64,000 nt of DNA, from contig NZ_BSOW01000004.1 of NCBI RefSeq assembly GCF_030160715.1, positions 350,508 to 414,507 on the forward strand, read 5' to 3'. The first letter of the stretch is position 1. Each line of letters opens with the position of its first letter. The notes under the pieces were generated by a model, which had not been told where the DNA came from, did no database searches, and was given only the letters and a program-made list of their open reading frames with translations. The position numbers and the translations under genes are program-made. Origin of the DNA: Bradyrhizobium iriomotense. Its GTDB lineage: Bacteria; Pseudomonadota; Alphaproteobacteria; Rhizobiales; Xanthobacteraceae. This document shows, piece by piece, positions 37,762-46,986 of the stretch.

Positions 37762-38661
37762 TCAGTACAGGTGCATCGGCAGCAGGACGCCGTCCGTGCC
37801 GACCAGCAGACCCCATGTCTCGTTGGCTGCGACCTCGAACTCCCGGTTCTGCGCCGCGCCTCCAGCCACCTTGAGGGTGACCTTGTATTTGCCCGGCGGC
37901 AGATCGATCTTCTGACTGTCCGGCAATTTGCCCGGCTCGTCGTCGGAGTCGGCCAATTTGCCTCCGGCGCCGGCTGCGAGCTTGATGGTTTGCTCGTTGA
38001 TGGTGATGTCCGCATCGTCATCCGTCTTGTTGCCGAGCATCAGCCTTGCCTGTCCCGGCGTCGGCAGCATGCCGGCATTGACGACACCGGGCTTGCGCAG
38101 TGACAGCTCAGCGATCGTCTTGTCGTCCTGACGCGAGAGCCGGAGCAGCGCTGGCCCCTCGGCCGTCGTGAATGCGATCACGGCCCGGTCCGGCCCCACG
38201 ACTGCACCGTCATTCTCCGTCCAGCCGCGCTTGCCGAGCTCGCCGCGATAGAAGCCGACAACGGCTGCGAGATCGCGCGGCGTCTCGGCGTAGACCGACC
38301 TGATCAGCGGTGAGTTCTTCGCCGTCGTCAGGGCCCAACCGTCAGGCAGTGGCAGGCCGGTGTCCTGGGAAAGTTTTGCCTCGAAACCCGCACCCGCACG
38401 CCGTGCCATGACCGCAACGGGGATGCAGAGCAGCCGCTCGGCGAAACTGTCAGGAGCGCAATGGCTCCGGACCGCCCACCACGTCTGGTCGACATAGTCG
38501 TTCGAACCGGAGGTGCGACTCCAGCCGAACTGGATGGTGTCTGCCGCGCTCTCCTGGCCGAGGCTTGCCGCGACCGGCCGCGCCAGCACGGCCGTCGCGA
38601 CGATCAGACCGCCGACGATCAAAACACCTAGCGTTCGGCTTTTCATCTTTCGGATTCTCAT
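37762..38661 (-). CDS. Hypothetical exported protein
   Basis: About 299 aa from ATG 38661 (MRIRKMKSR); an ATG five codons later (38646) is equally possible, and the longer frame to 38862 is unlikely. An N-terminal hydrophobic helix (TLGVLIVGGLIVATAVLA) serves as signal or anchor. Then come a segment resembling lipoprotein-like domains with a Cys pair (RSHCAPDSF, LLCIPVAVM), an alpha/beta part (VYAETPRDLAAVVGFYRGEL), and a C-terminal beta domain of about 100 residues that reads like a PEGA-type fold (DLPPGKYKVTLKVAGGAAQN). I do not recognise the whole protein. Single gene, convergent with mtnK. Confidence 0.7.
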   Translation of the reverse strand: MRIRKMKSRTLGVLIVGGLIVATAVLARPVAASLGQESAADTIQFGWSRTSGSNDYVDQTWWAVRSHCAPDSFAERLLCIPVAVMARRAGAGFEAKLSQDTGLPLPDGWALTTAKNSPLIRSVYAETPRDLAAVVGFYRGELGKRGWTENDGAVVGPDRAVIAFTTAEGPALLRLSRQDDKTIAELSLRKPGVVNAGMLPTPGQARLMLGNKTDDDADITINEQTIKLAAGAGGKLADSDDEPGKLPDSQKIDLPPGKYKVTLKVAGGAAQNREFEVAANETWGLLVGTDGVLLPMHLY

Positions 38662-38943
38662 CTTGGCGAAATCGCTGGGCGGAAGGCCCTTGTCCTGATC
38701 TTGGTCGCATCGATCGCGCAAGACGTTCATCGCCCGTAGATCGTTGTTTCCGCTCTCGATTCTCAGCTGGTTTACGACGTCGCCGCAAAACGCGCCCTCG
38801 TCCTGAAGGGCCTGCCAAAGCGGGCGTCTCGAAGGACGGGCTGCAAGGAACTGCGCCATCAAGACGAAAAGAGGAGCTTGCGCTCGACAGGCTGCGAATG
38901 GTCAACTCGCTGGCCGGGGTACGCCTGCATTGTCGGAGGGACC

Positions 38944-40533
38944 ATGATGTTCAGGATAGTGGCGATCGTCGCTGGCTTGGGACTGGCGCTCGCGGCCTCG
39001 GCGGAGGCCCAGACCCCGCGCAAGGGCGGAACCATCCGCATGACGGCGCCTTACGGCTCGAGTTTCACTAGCCTGGACATTCATACGACACAGCGCGCCC
39101 AGGACGAGATATACGCGAAGGGTCTGCACCGGTCGCTCTACATCTGGGATTCCGCCGAGGGCAAGCCGGTTCCGGAACTTGCCAAGGAGGTCATCGTCTC
39201 GGGTGGCGGTCTCGTTCACACCTTCAAGCTGCGCGACGACGCCTATTTCCACAATGGCCGCAAGATGACGGCCGACGACGTCATCTGGTCCTACAACCGC
39301 ATCATGGACGGCAGCAAGGCCTATCCCGGCGCGCGCTATGTCCGCGTGATCGAGGGCGCGGCCGCGGTGGAGAAGGGCCAGGCCAAGGAAATCTCCGGCC
39401 TGAAGAAGATCGACGACTTCACCGTTGAGATGAAGCTGACCGAGAAAGTCGATCCGGGTTTCTACTTCTTCACCGCGCTGACGTCGATCTATCCCGCCGA
39501 CGAGGCCGCCAAGGAGGGCTTTATCCAGAAGCCGATCGGTCTTGGGCCATTCAGATTCGTCGAGCACGTGCCGGGATCGCGCATCGTTCTGGAGCGGTGG
39601 GACCGGTTCTACAAGCCTGGCAAGCCCTACGCTGACAAGCTCATCGTGTCGGTCATGGGCGAGGCCGCTGCACGCGATGTCGCCTTCCGCAACAAGGAGA
39701 TCGACACCTCGGTGCTCGGGCCCGCGCAGTATGTTGCCTATCAGGCCGATCCCGACCTCAAGGGCACCATCGTCGAAGTCGCCGAGGTCTTCACGCGATA
39801 CATGGGCATGAATCCCGCATTCAAGCCGTTCGCCGACAAGCGCGTCCGGCAGGCGATCAACTACGCGATCGATACCGACCTGATCATCAACAAGCTGGTC
39901 AAGGGCAAGGCCTATCGCGCCACCAGCTGGCTGCCGCTGACTTCTCCTCTCTACGACAAGACCATGAAGCCCTACGCCTTCGACCCTGCGAAGGCCAAGC
40001 AGCTGCTCGCTGACGCGGGCTATCCGACAGGCTTCGAATTTGAATGGACCACCAGCCAGAATGAAAGCTGGGGCTTGCCGATCGTCACGGCCGTCATCCC
40101 GATGCTGGACAAGGTGGGCATCAAGGCGAAGGTCAAGCAGGTCGAGGCCGCGGTGCTGTCGGAGGTGGTTCGCAGCGGCGACTACCAGGCCTTTATCTAT
40201 TCCCAGCAGACCGGCCCGGATCCTCAGGCCGCCCTCAAATGCTTCCACTCGTCGACGCCGCAATCGGCCTGCAACTACATGAACTTCAGGAATGCCGACT
40301 TCGACAAGATGATCGATGAGGCCGGGCAGACCGACGATTCCGCAAAGCGCGGCCAGCTGCTGCAAAAGGCCAATGCGCTGCTCTATGAAGAGGCGCCGGT
40401 CTGGTTCTTCAACTACAACAAGGCGGTCATGGCGGTGCAGCCGTGGCTCAAGGGGGTTCAGTTGAACGCGACGGAGCTGACCCATCAGAACGTCGAAGAC
40501 CTCTGGGTCGACGAGACCTCGCCCGCGAAGTGA
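38944..40533 (+). CDS. ABC transporter substrate-binding protein, dipeptide/oligopeptide family 5
   Basis: 529 aa periplasmic binding protein from ATG 38944, with a signal peptide cut at SAEA-QTP. The SBP_bac_5 hallmarks are present: KDL-like start KGGTIRMTAPYGSS, FKLRDDAYFHNGRKMTADDVIWSYNRIM and the C-terminal YEEAPVWFFNYNKAVMAVQPW. First gene of a complete five-gene importer. Ligand is unknown; the family takes peptides, but also nickel, opines and sugars. Confidence 0.9.
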   Translation: MMFRIVAIVAGLGLALAASAEAQTPRKGGTIRMTAPYGSSFTSLDIHTTQRAQDEIYAKGLHRSLYIWDSAEGKPVPELAKEVIVSGGGLVHTFKLRDDAYFHNGRKMTADDVIWSYNRIMDGSKAYPGARYVRVIEGAAAVEKGQAKEISGLKKIDDFTVEMKLTEKVDPGFYFFTALTSIYPADEAAKEGFIQKPIGLGPFRFVEHVPGSRIVLERWDRFYKPGKPYADKLIVSVMGEAAARDVAFRNKEIDTSVLGPAQYVAYQADPDLKGTIVEVAEVFTRYMGMNPAFKPFADKRVRQAINYAIDTDLIINKLVKGKAYRATSWLPLTSPLYDKTMKPYAFDPAKAKQLLADAGYPTGFEFEWTTSQNESWGLPIVTAVIPMLDKVGIKAKVKQVEAAVLSEVVRSGDYQAFIYSQQTGPDPQAALKCFHSSTPQSACNYMNFRNADFDKMIDEAGQTDDSAKRGQLLQKANALLYEEAPVWFFNYNKAVMAVQPWLKGVQLNATELTHQNVEDLWVDETSPAK

Positions 40534-40547
40534 CACGCGCTCTCGCG

Positions 40548-40578
40548 CTCCCTCCATCGCAGCAAACGGTGGAGGGAG
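40548..40578 (+). promoter_or_regulatory. Stem-loop between binding protein and first permease gene
   Basis: CTCCCTCCA (40548-40556) pairs perfectly with TGGAGGGAG (40570-40578), 13-nt loop. The right arm is the purine-rich block 14 to 25 nt before the permease ATG (40595). It could protect the binding-protein mRNA and weaken translation of the permease, giving the binding protein in excess as is usual. Confidence 0.6.
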
Positions 40579-40594
40579 GGAAGAAAAAAGGCCG

Positions 40595-41518
40595 ATGCTC
40601 TCCTTCCTGATCCGTCGCCTCCTGCAAACGATTCCGACCGTGCTCGCCGTCGTTCTGCTGGTCTTCGTGCTGTTCAGTGTCGTTCCCGGCAGCATCGTCT
40701 CGACCATGAGCGACGACGCTGATCCCCAGGTCGAGCTGCGCCTGAAGAAGCAGCTCGGCCTTGACGATCCCGTCTATGTGCGCTTTGGCAACTACATCGC
40801 CCAGCTTGCAACCGGTGACTTCGGGACGTCGTTCCGGACGCGCGAGCCTGTCACGACCATGATCGCCAAGCGGGCCTGGCCGACGCTGCAATTGATTCTC
40901 ACGGCCATGGCGTTTTCGGTCGTGCTCGGCGTGCCGCTCGGCTTCGTCGCGGCATTGCGGCCGGGCGGTCTCATCGATAGCGCCGCGATGGTCCTGGCGG
41001 TGTCGGGGCTTTCCATCGCCAAATTCTGGCTCGGACTGGTGCTGATGTATCTGTTTGCGTTGAAGCTCGGCTGGCTGCCGAGTTTCGGCTACGGAGATGG
41101 CGGCCTGAAATATCTGCTGCTGCCGGCCGTGACACTCGGCGTCTCGCCGATGGCGCTATTTGCCCGGACAACGCGCGCTGCGGTCCTCGAGATCATGACG
41201 GCCGATTTCGTCCGCACCGCGCGCTCCAAGGGCATGAGCGAGACCAGGGTGGTGAAGTGGCATGTGATGCGCAATGCGCTCGTCATCATTCTCACCACCG
41301 TGGGCCTCCAGTTCGGCGGGCTGATGGGGCAGGCGGTCGTCGTCGAAAAACTGTTTTCCTGGCCCGGCATCGGCTCGCTGCTGGTCGACAGTGTCTTGCA
41401 GCGCGACATTCCGGCCGTCCAAGGCTCCATTCTCGTGGTGGTTCTGGCCTTTCTCGCGATCAACTTGCTGGTCGACGTGCTCTACGGCGTGATCGATCCG
41501 AGGATCAGATACGCATGA
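40595..41518 (+). CDS. Dipeptide-type ABC transporter permease (DppB-like)
   Basis: 307 aa with six transmembrane helices. N-terminal MLSFLIRRLLQTIPTVLAVVL and the EAA loop (ARTTRAAVLEIMTADFVRTARSKGM) are typical of the DppB/OppB group. It ends with ATGA overlapping the second permease. Confidence 0.92.
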   Translation: MLSFLIRRLLQTIPTVLAVVLLVFVLFSVVPGSIVSTMSDDADPQVELRLKKQLGLDDPVYVRFGNYIAQLATGDFGTSFRTREPVTTMIAKRAWPTLQLILTAMAFSVVLGVPLGFVAALRPGGLIDSAAMVLAVSGLSIAKFWLGLVLMYLFALKLGWLPSFGYGDGGLKYLLLPAVTLGVSPMALFARTTRAAVLEIMTADFVRTARSKGMSETRVVKWHVMRNALVIILTTVGLQFGGLMGQAVVVEKLFSWPGIGSLLVDSVLQRDIPAVQGSILVVVLAFLAINLLVDVLYGVIDPRIRYA

Positions 41519-42336
41519 AGCTCCGCGCCAATCTCGTCATCGGTGGGGCGTTGTTCGTGCTTGCGATCTTCGTCGGACTGCTCGCGCCCTGGCTGGCGCA
41601 CACCGATCCCGTCATGGACGCCAATTTGATGAACGCCGAAGAGCCTCCGAGCTGGACTTGGTGGTTCGGCACTGACGGGCAGGGCCGCGACATCTATTCC
41701 CGCGTCCTGTACGGCGCGCGCGTGTCGCTGACGGTCGGCATCGTCTCGCAGCTCATCAACAGCGTCATCGGCGTGGGACTTGGCCTGAGCGCCGGCTATT
41801 GGGGCGGCTGGTGGGACGATGTCGTCAACGCCCTGACCAATCTCATGCTCGCGATCCCCTCGCTGATCTTCGCGCTTGCCATCATGGCGGTGCTTGGCCC
41901 CGGCCTTACGAGCCTGCTCATCGCACTCGGGTTGACCAATTGGTCCTTCACGTGCCGGATCGCACGTGCCTCCGCGCTGTCGCTCAAGAGCCAGGGCTAT
42001 GTGCAGGCCGCAACCGTGCTTGGTTACGGCGATCTGCGCATCATGATCACGCAGCTGCTGCCGAACATGCTCGGACCCATCATCGTCATCGGCACGCTTG
42101 GAATGGGCAGCGCGGTGTTGTCCGAAGCCGCATTGTCGTTCCTCGGCCTCGGCGTCCGCCCGCCCTATCCAAGCTGGGGCAGCATGTTGTCGGAAGCCCG
42201 CGACCAGATCACGACGGCGCCGTGGCTCTCGGTTTTTCCCGGCCTGGCCATCTTCCTGACGGTGCTCGGCCTCAACCTGCTCGGCGATGGCCTGCGCGAC
42301 ATTCTCGATCCACAATCGCGGAGCCGGCGCACATGA
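41515..42336 (+). CDS. Dipeptide-type ABC transporter permease (DppC-like)
   Basis: 273 aa from ATG 41515, with the DppC form: helix 1 (NLVIGGALFVLAIFVGLLAP), a periplasmic loop with WWFGTDGQGRDIYSRVLYGARVS-like segment and the C-terminal LGVRPPYPSWGSMLSEAR. Both ends overlap neighbouring genes by 4 bp. Confidence 0.92.
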   Translation: MKLRANLVIGGALFVLAIFVGLLAPWLAHTDPVMDANLMNAEEPPSWTWWFGTDGQGRDIYSRVLYGARVSLTVGIVSQLINSVIGVGLGLSAGYWGGWWDDVVNALTNLMLAIPSLIFALAIMAVLGPGLTSLLIALGLTNWSFTCRIARASALSLKSQGYVQAATVLGYGDLRIMITQLLPNMLGPIIVIGTLGMGSAVLSEAALSFLGLGVRPPYPSWGSMLSEARDQITTAPWLSVFPGLAIFLTVLGLNLLGDGLRDILDPQSRSRRT

Positions 42337-43313
42337 CGGGCCCGCCGCTGATCGAGGTCGAGGATTTGCGCATCGATCTCGACGATGGAACGCGGCGCGT
42401 TGCGGCGGCCGAGGGCATTTCATTCCGTATCGATCGTGGCGAGACGTTCGGGCTTGTCGGCGAATCCGGTTGCGGCAAGAGCATTACGGCACTCGCTCTG
42501 ATCGGCCTGCTGCGGCAGCCGTTGTCGATCGGTGGCGGCGTCATCCGCTTCGAGGGGCAGGAGATCCAGCATCTTTCAGCCGCCAGGCAACGGGAGCTGC
42601 GCGGCAATCGCATCGCGATGATCTTCCAGGAGCCGATGACGGCGCTGAACCCGGTCTCGCCCGTGGGCCGGCAGATTGCCGAGATGTTCGTGCTGCATAA
42701 GGGAAAAAGCTGGCGGGAAGCCAACCAGCTGGCGGTCGAGGCACTGGCGAGTGTCCGCGTCCCCGCGCCAGAGCGGCGCGTCAAGGATTACCCGCACCAG
42801 CTATCCGGCGGCATGCGCCAGCGCGTCATGATCGCCATCGCACTTGCATGCGGTCCGGATCTTCTGATCGCCGACGAGCCGACAACAGCGCTCGACGTGA
42901 CCGTGCAGGCCGAAATCATCGAGCTGATGCGGAATCTATGCGCCGAGAGGGGAACGGCGATCCTGATGATCAGCCACGATCTCGGCCTGGTCGCCAATGT
43001 CTGCCGCCGCGTCGCCGTCATGTATGCTGGCCGCATTGTCGAGGAGCGCGGCTCGGCCGATATTTTTCGCGCACCTTCGCACCCCTATACGCAGGGCCTG
43101 GTCGCCTCGCTGCCGCGGTTGGGCAGCCGCGCAGCGCTTGGCCGCACCAGGCTCAAGGAGATTGCGGGCGTCGTCCCGGCCATTACGAATTTCCCGGATG
43201 GCTGCCGGTTCAATCCGCGCTGCGCGCAGGCGACCGATATTTGCCGGGTAGTCGCGCCGCCGACGGACTCCCTGGAGGCCGGCGGTTTCGTCAGGTGTTA
43301 CCACCATGCATGA
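42333..43313 (+). CDS. Dipeptide-type ABC transporter ATPase (DppD-like)
   Basis: 326 aa. Walker [10 protein letters not shown]-loop [11 protein letters not shown], signature [12 protein letters not shown], Walker [14 protein letters not shown] and the switch His in MISHDLGLV. The C-terminal oligopeptide-transport domain holds the Cys motif [12 protein letters not shown]. Overlaps the next ATPase by 8 bp. Confidence 0.93.
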   Translation: MTGPPLIEVEDLRIDLDDGTRRVAAAEGISFRIDRGETFGLVGESGCGKSITALALIGLLRQPLSIGGGVIRFEGQEIQHLSAARQRELRGNRIAMIFQEPMTALNPVSPVGRQIAEMFVLHKGKSWREANQLAVEALASVRVPAPERRVKDYPHQLSGGMRQRVMIAIALACGPDLLIADEPTTALDVTVQAEIIELMRNLCAERGTAILMISHDLGLVANVCRRVAVMYAGRIVEERGSADIFRAPSHPYTQGLVASLPRLGSRAALGRTRLKEIAGVVPAITNFPDGCRFNPRCAQATDICRVVAPPTDSLEAGGFVRCYHHA

Positions 43314-44343
43314 ACCGCGGGGCAGGCCGGACGACGATCTCATTCTCAGTGTCGAGGATCTTGCGGTTCATTTTCCGCTGGGCGGCGGCTTGCTGGGCCG
43401 CGGCCGGCGGCTGCTCCGCGCCGTCGATGGTGTCGATCTCAAGCTGAAGCGAGGCGAATGCCTCGGCCTCGTCGGCGAGTCCGGCTCCGGCAAGTCGACG
43501 GTGGCGCTTTCGATCCTTGGCCTGCTGACGCCGACACGCGGCCGCATTGTATTGGACGGGCAGGTCGTGACGAGCAGGCAATCCGGGGATCGAAAGTCGC
43601 TGGCCCGCATCGTCCAAATGGTGTTTCAGGATCCCTACGCCTCGCTCAATCCACGCCAGACCGTTCGCCGCACGCTTGAAGATCCCCTGCGTGTGCATGG
43701 CGTGACCGCAACAAGCGAGATCGAGGGACGCGTTGCGACGATGCTGCGGCATGTGGGCCTGCGCCCCGAACAGGCCGACCGCTACCCGCACGAGTTCTCC
43801 GGTGGCCAGCGCCAGCGCATCGGCATTGCGCGTGCCCTGATCCTCAATCCCAAAATCGTCATCTGCGACGAGCCCGTATCGGCGCTTGATGTCTCGATCC
43901 GCGCCCAGATCATCAATCTGCTGCTGGAATTGAAAGACACGCTCGGTCTCTCCTACATCATGATCAGCCACGACCTCGGCGTCGTCGAGCACATGAGCGA
44001 CAGGGTCGCAGTCATGTATCTCGGCCGCATTGTGGAGAATGGCGATTGGCGCGAAATCTTCGAACGGCCGGCGCACCCGTATACGCAAGCCCTGATCTCA
44101 GCAATCCCCGATCCGCTGCACCATGCACCGTTAGCTACGACAGGGGGCGACCTTCCCAATCCGCTCAATCCACCGGACGGATGTGCGTTCAGCCCGCGCT
44201 GTCGCTACGCCGAAGCCGTGTGTCGTCGCGAGCCTGGGCCGTCGCTGGAAGCGCGGGACGATGGACACGCGGTAAGGTGTTGGCGAAGTGACGAGATTGC
44301 GGGGCAGGCGGCTTTGGCGTCGGCCGAGGGCCAACGTCCTTAA
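43306..44343 (+). CDS. Dipeptide-type ABC transporter ATPase (DppF-like)
   Basis: 345 aa. Walker [11 protein letters not shown]-loop [15 protein letters not shown], signature [14 protein letters not shown], Walker [15 protein letters not shown], and the C-terminal Cys motif [14 protein letters not shown]. Last gene of the importer; the stop is 49 bp before the convergent LysR gene. Confidence 0.93.
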   Translation: MHEPRGRPDDDLILSVEDLAVHFPLGGGLLGRGRRLLRAVDGVDLKLKRGECLGLVGESGSGKSTVALSILGLLTPTRGRIVLDGQVVTSRQSGDRKSLARIVQMVFQDPYASLNPRQTVRRTLEDPLRVHGVTATSEIEGRVATMLRHVGLRPEQADRYPHEFSGGQRQRIGIARALILNPKIVICDEPVSALDVSIRAQIINLLLELKDTLGLSYIMISHDLGVVEHMSDRVAVMYLGRIVENGDWREIFERPAHPYTQALISAIPDPLHHAPLATTGGDLPNPLNPPDGCAFSPRCRYAEAVCRREPGPSLEARDDGHAVRCWRSDEIAGQAALASAEGQRP

Positions 44344-44392
44344 ACTGGACAGTGCGTCTGTTGCGGGCTTTAGACGGCGAGCTCTTGCTGCT

Positions 44393-45031
44393 TCAGACGC
44401 GTCTCAACTCCCGCTGATGCCGACCAGATGAGGGGCGGCGGTTTGCGAGCGGGTTCTCGGCTGGGAGGGCGCGCAGCCATTCGCGGAAGCAGACGATCTC
44501 GGGGCAGTCCGCAGTGCCTTCAGGCGCAATCAGCCAATCACCGAGGCCCGATCCCTCATTGACCCGGTCGCAGCGATAGCCCGGATGGTGGCCAAGACCG
44601 CGGGCGATCAGCAGGTCGACCTTGCCCTCGACCAGCTCGTGCAAGCCGGCCGGCTGCAGCACTCGCAAACCGATGTCCGCATGCGCGCTGCGAAACTCCG
44701 CCAATTCGAGGCGGCGCAGGTCGAGGTTGCCATGGACCCCCAATTGCAGCAGCACCGCACCGGCCGGTTTCAATTGCGAGGTCGCCTCCGCAATGTGGCG
44801 AAAACCGTCGGATATCCCGGGCAGATAGGCCTGACCCGCCGTGGTCAGGATGAGCTGCTTATGCAGCCGCTCGAACAGGCGTACGCCGAGGCGTGCCTCC
44901 AGCGCTTTCACCTGCTGCCCCACGGCGGCAGGCGTCACGTGCAGCTCGTGCGCGGCCAGCTTGAAGCTGAGATGCCGGGCGGCGGCCTCAAAGGCGCGGA
45001 GCGCGTTGAGTGGTGGAAGGGTGTAGGTCAT
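44393..45031 (-). pseudogene. LysR-type regulator with a large internal deletion
   Basis: 212 aa, against about 300 for the family. The N-terminal winged HTH is complete (LPPLNALRAFEAAARHLSFK, HVTPAAVGQQVKALEARLG, RLFERLHKQLILTTAGQAYL, the GcvA-like type). The effector domain starts normally to DLLIARGLGHHPGYRCDRVNEG (about residue 160) and then goes directly to SGLGDWLIAPEGTADCPEIV, which is the usual C-terminal end of the family, so about 90 residues of the middle are missing in frame (join near 44551). It could still bind DNA but should not sense a ligand normally. It lies between the dipeptide ABC operon and the divergent ATC hydrolase gene. Confidence 0.75.
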
Positions 45032-45168
45032 CGCGCTTCAGTTTGACACCGATAGGCCGCGGCCTTGCAATAGATTTTCTTGCGCTGAACCGCAGCAACA
45101 ATGCTTTGCGCCGCGGCGATGTCACCGGATACGGTCGGTCCGTAACGAGCGAATTGATCAGGTGTCCA

Positions 45169-45870
45169 ATGGCTGAGATGCATCCCTTCTACCAGACGCA
45201 TCGGGGCGCAATGGGGGCCGCGATGCGCGAGCGACTCGACCTTGCCGAAGCGTTGCTCCGCGAGCGCGCGTATCTCTCCGATATCGACGGGGTCAGGCGG
45301 GAGGTGATGGACGAATTCGAGATCGTGCTTACCCAGATGCCCTATGTCGGTGGCGCGGCAAGCCGCATGAGCGATTTCTTCATGCGCCTGACGGGCTTCA
45401 TGGCCATCAGCCGGGTGCTACGGCGGCACGGCGTGCCGGTGCCCGTGATCGGCGAGATCGAGCGGGAAATCTACAAGGCGCAATTGCTGACCGTGCCGGA
45501 AGCGGAGCGTCTGGCCTCGGGACGTCAGTTCATGTCGGCGGAGAACCAGGCTTTGCTACGCGAGCAGGCGGCAAAAAGCGTTACAAAAGTCCATCAGGAA
45601 GAGTTTCCGGACGACTTCGTCTACGATTTCGTCGAGCCGGGTCCGCAGGACAGCTTTGAATTCGGCATCAACTACAAGGCTTGCGGCTTCTGCAAACTCG
45701 CGGCGCGCCATGGAGACAAGGACATCCTGCCGAACATCTGCGGGCTCGATTTCGACGCCTATGCGACGCGAGGCATCCGCTTGGAACGGACACAAACGCT
45801 GGCGGGCGGCGCGAGCCACTGCAATTTCCGCTTCTCGCGGCTCCCATCGAATGCCAAGGCCGAGAGTTAA
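45169..45870 (+). CDS. L-2-amino-thiazoline-4-carboxylic acid hydrolase family protein
   Basis: 233 aa from ATG 45169 (MAEMHPFYQTHRG). It matches what I know of the ATC hydrolase family (AtcN-like): helical N-terminal half, then DSFEFGINYKACGFCKLAARHG and the conserved NICGLDFDAYATRGIRLERT, ending in GASHCNFRF. In Pseudomonas, family members open the ring of 2-amino-thiazoline-4-carboxylate on the way to L-cysteine; other members have unknown substrates. It diverges from the deleted LysR gene, and the gap of 137 bp holds both promoters. A link with the dipeptide-type importer on the far side of the LysR gene is possible. Confidence 0.75.
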   Translation: MAEMHPFYQTHRGAMGAAMRERLDLAEALLRERAYLSDIDGVRREVMDEFEIVLTQMPYVGGAASRMSDFFMRLTGFMAISRVLRRHGVPVPVIGEIEREIYKAQLLTVPEAERLASGRQFMSAENQALLREQAAKSVTKVHQEEFPDDFVYDFVEPGPQDSFEFGINYKACGFCKLAARHGDKDILPNICGLDFDAYATRGIRLERTQTLAGGASHCNFRFSRLPSNAKAES

Positions 45871-45884
45871 TCCGCGTTCCTATA

Positions 45885-45925
45885 CCCCTGGATTGCTTCG
45901 CCGCGCTCGCAATAACGGGGTGGGC
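45885..45925. repeat. Short Bradyrhizobium-type intergenic repeat
   Basis: Contains GGATTGCTTCGCCGCGCTCG followed by CAATAACGGGGTG, a form met very often between Bradyrhizobium genes; the second half matches 37729-37741. It lies in the 75-bp gap between two convergent genes. Confidence 0.6.
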
Positions 45926-45945
45926 ACCGGCCTTTCGAGAGTTGC

Positions 45946-46974
45946 CTACTCCGCCGCCTTCTCCCTGAGCCGCTGCGCATAGACGTTGATGATCAGGGCC
46001 GCCAGCAGGATCAGGCCGCGGATCAGGATCTTCAGGAAGCTGTCGATGTTGACGTGGTCGAGGCCGTTATTCAGGACACCGAGAACGAAGAGCCCGACGA
46101 TGGTGTTGCCGATGCCGCCGCGGCCGCCGAACAGGCTGGTGCCGCCGACCACGACCGCGGCGATTGAGTCGAGCAGATAGGTGTCGAACTCATTCTGCTG
46201 CGCGCTGCCGAAATGGGCGACGCCGAGCATGCCGCCGATCCCCGAGCACACCGCCGAGATCACCATGACGACGCCGAGGATCAGCTTGACGTTGAGGCCG
46301 GAATATTCGGCCGCCTCGCGGTTGCCGCCGACCATGTAGACGTAGCGCCCAAAGCGCGTGTAGGTCAGCACCAGGTGGCCTGCGAGCAGCATCACGGCGG
46401 CGACGATGACGATCCAGGGAATGCCGCCGATCGAGCCCGAGCCGAGCGTTGTGATCAGGTCGGGCACCTTGTAGGCGATCTGGCCGCGCACCAGCAGCGC
46501 GGAGATGCCGGCCGCGATCTGCATCATGGCCAGCGTCATGATAAAGGAGGGGATACCGATCACGGTCAGCCCCAGCGCGTTGACGAGCCCGAGAGCCGCG
46601 CAGAGCAGCAGCGCGAGCAGGATCGCGACGGCGCCGGGGAGCGGGACGTTGGCGATGTTGACGTAGGATTCCTGCACCGTGAAATAGGCGACCGCAATGC
46701 CCGTGACGTTGGCGATGCTGGCGATCGAGAGATCGATCTCGGCACAGAGGATCACGAAGGTGAGGCCGACGGCGATCACGCCGGTCACCGAGACCTGGGT
46801 GAGGATGTTGCCCAGATTGTCCAGCGTGGCGAAGGAGGGGCTTGCGAAGGCGAAGAACAGGCTGAGGAAGATCAGCGTCAAGAACGGCGCGATGTTGCGC
46901 ATCTGCGATCGCAGGAAGGAGCCGACGCCGCGAGGCCGCCGGGCCGCTCCCGATACTGCTTCACTGCTCGCCAT
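45946..46974 (-). CDS. CUT2 (ribose-type) sugar ABC transporter permease
   Basis: 342 aa with eight to ten transmembrane helices of the RbsC/BPD_transp_2 type. Typical segments are VGLTFVILCAEIDLSIASIA near helix 2 and GGNREAAEYSGLNVKLILG, VVVGGTSLFGGRGG near the end. Last of three genes: binding protein, ATPase, permease, with gaps of 7 and 12 bp. Substrate unknown. Confidence 0.92.
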   Translation of the reverse strand: MASSEAVSGAARRPRGVGSFLRSQMRNIAPFLTLIFLSLFFAFASPSFATLDNLGNILTQVSVTGVIAVGLTFVILCAEIDLSIASIANVTGIAVAYFTVQESYVNIANVPLPGAVAILLALLLCAALGLVNALGLTVIGIPSFIMTLAMMQIAAGISALLVRGQIAYKVPDLITTLGSGSIGGIPWIVIVAAVMLLAGHLVLTYTRFGRYVYMVGGNREAAEYSGLNVKLILGVVMVISAVCSGIGGMLGVAHFGSAQQNEFDTYLLDSIAAVVVGGTSLFGGRGGIGNTIVGLFVLGVLNNGLDHVNIDSFLKILIRGLILLAALIINVYAQRLREKAAE

Positions 46975-46986
46975 TGTGCTTCTCCG

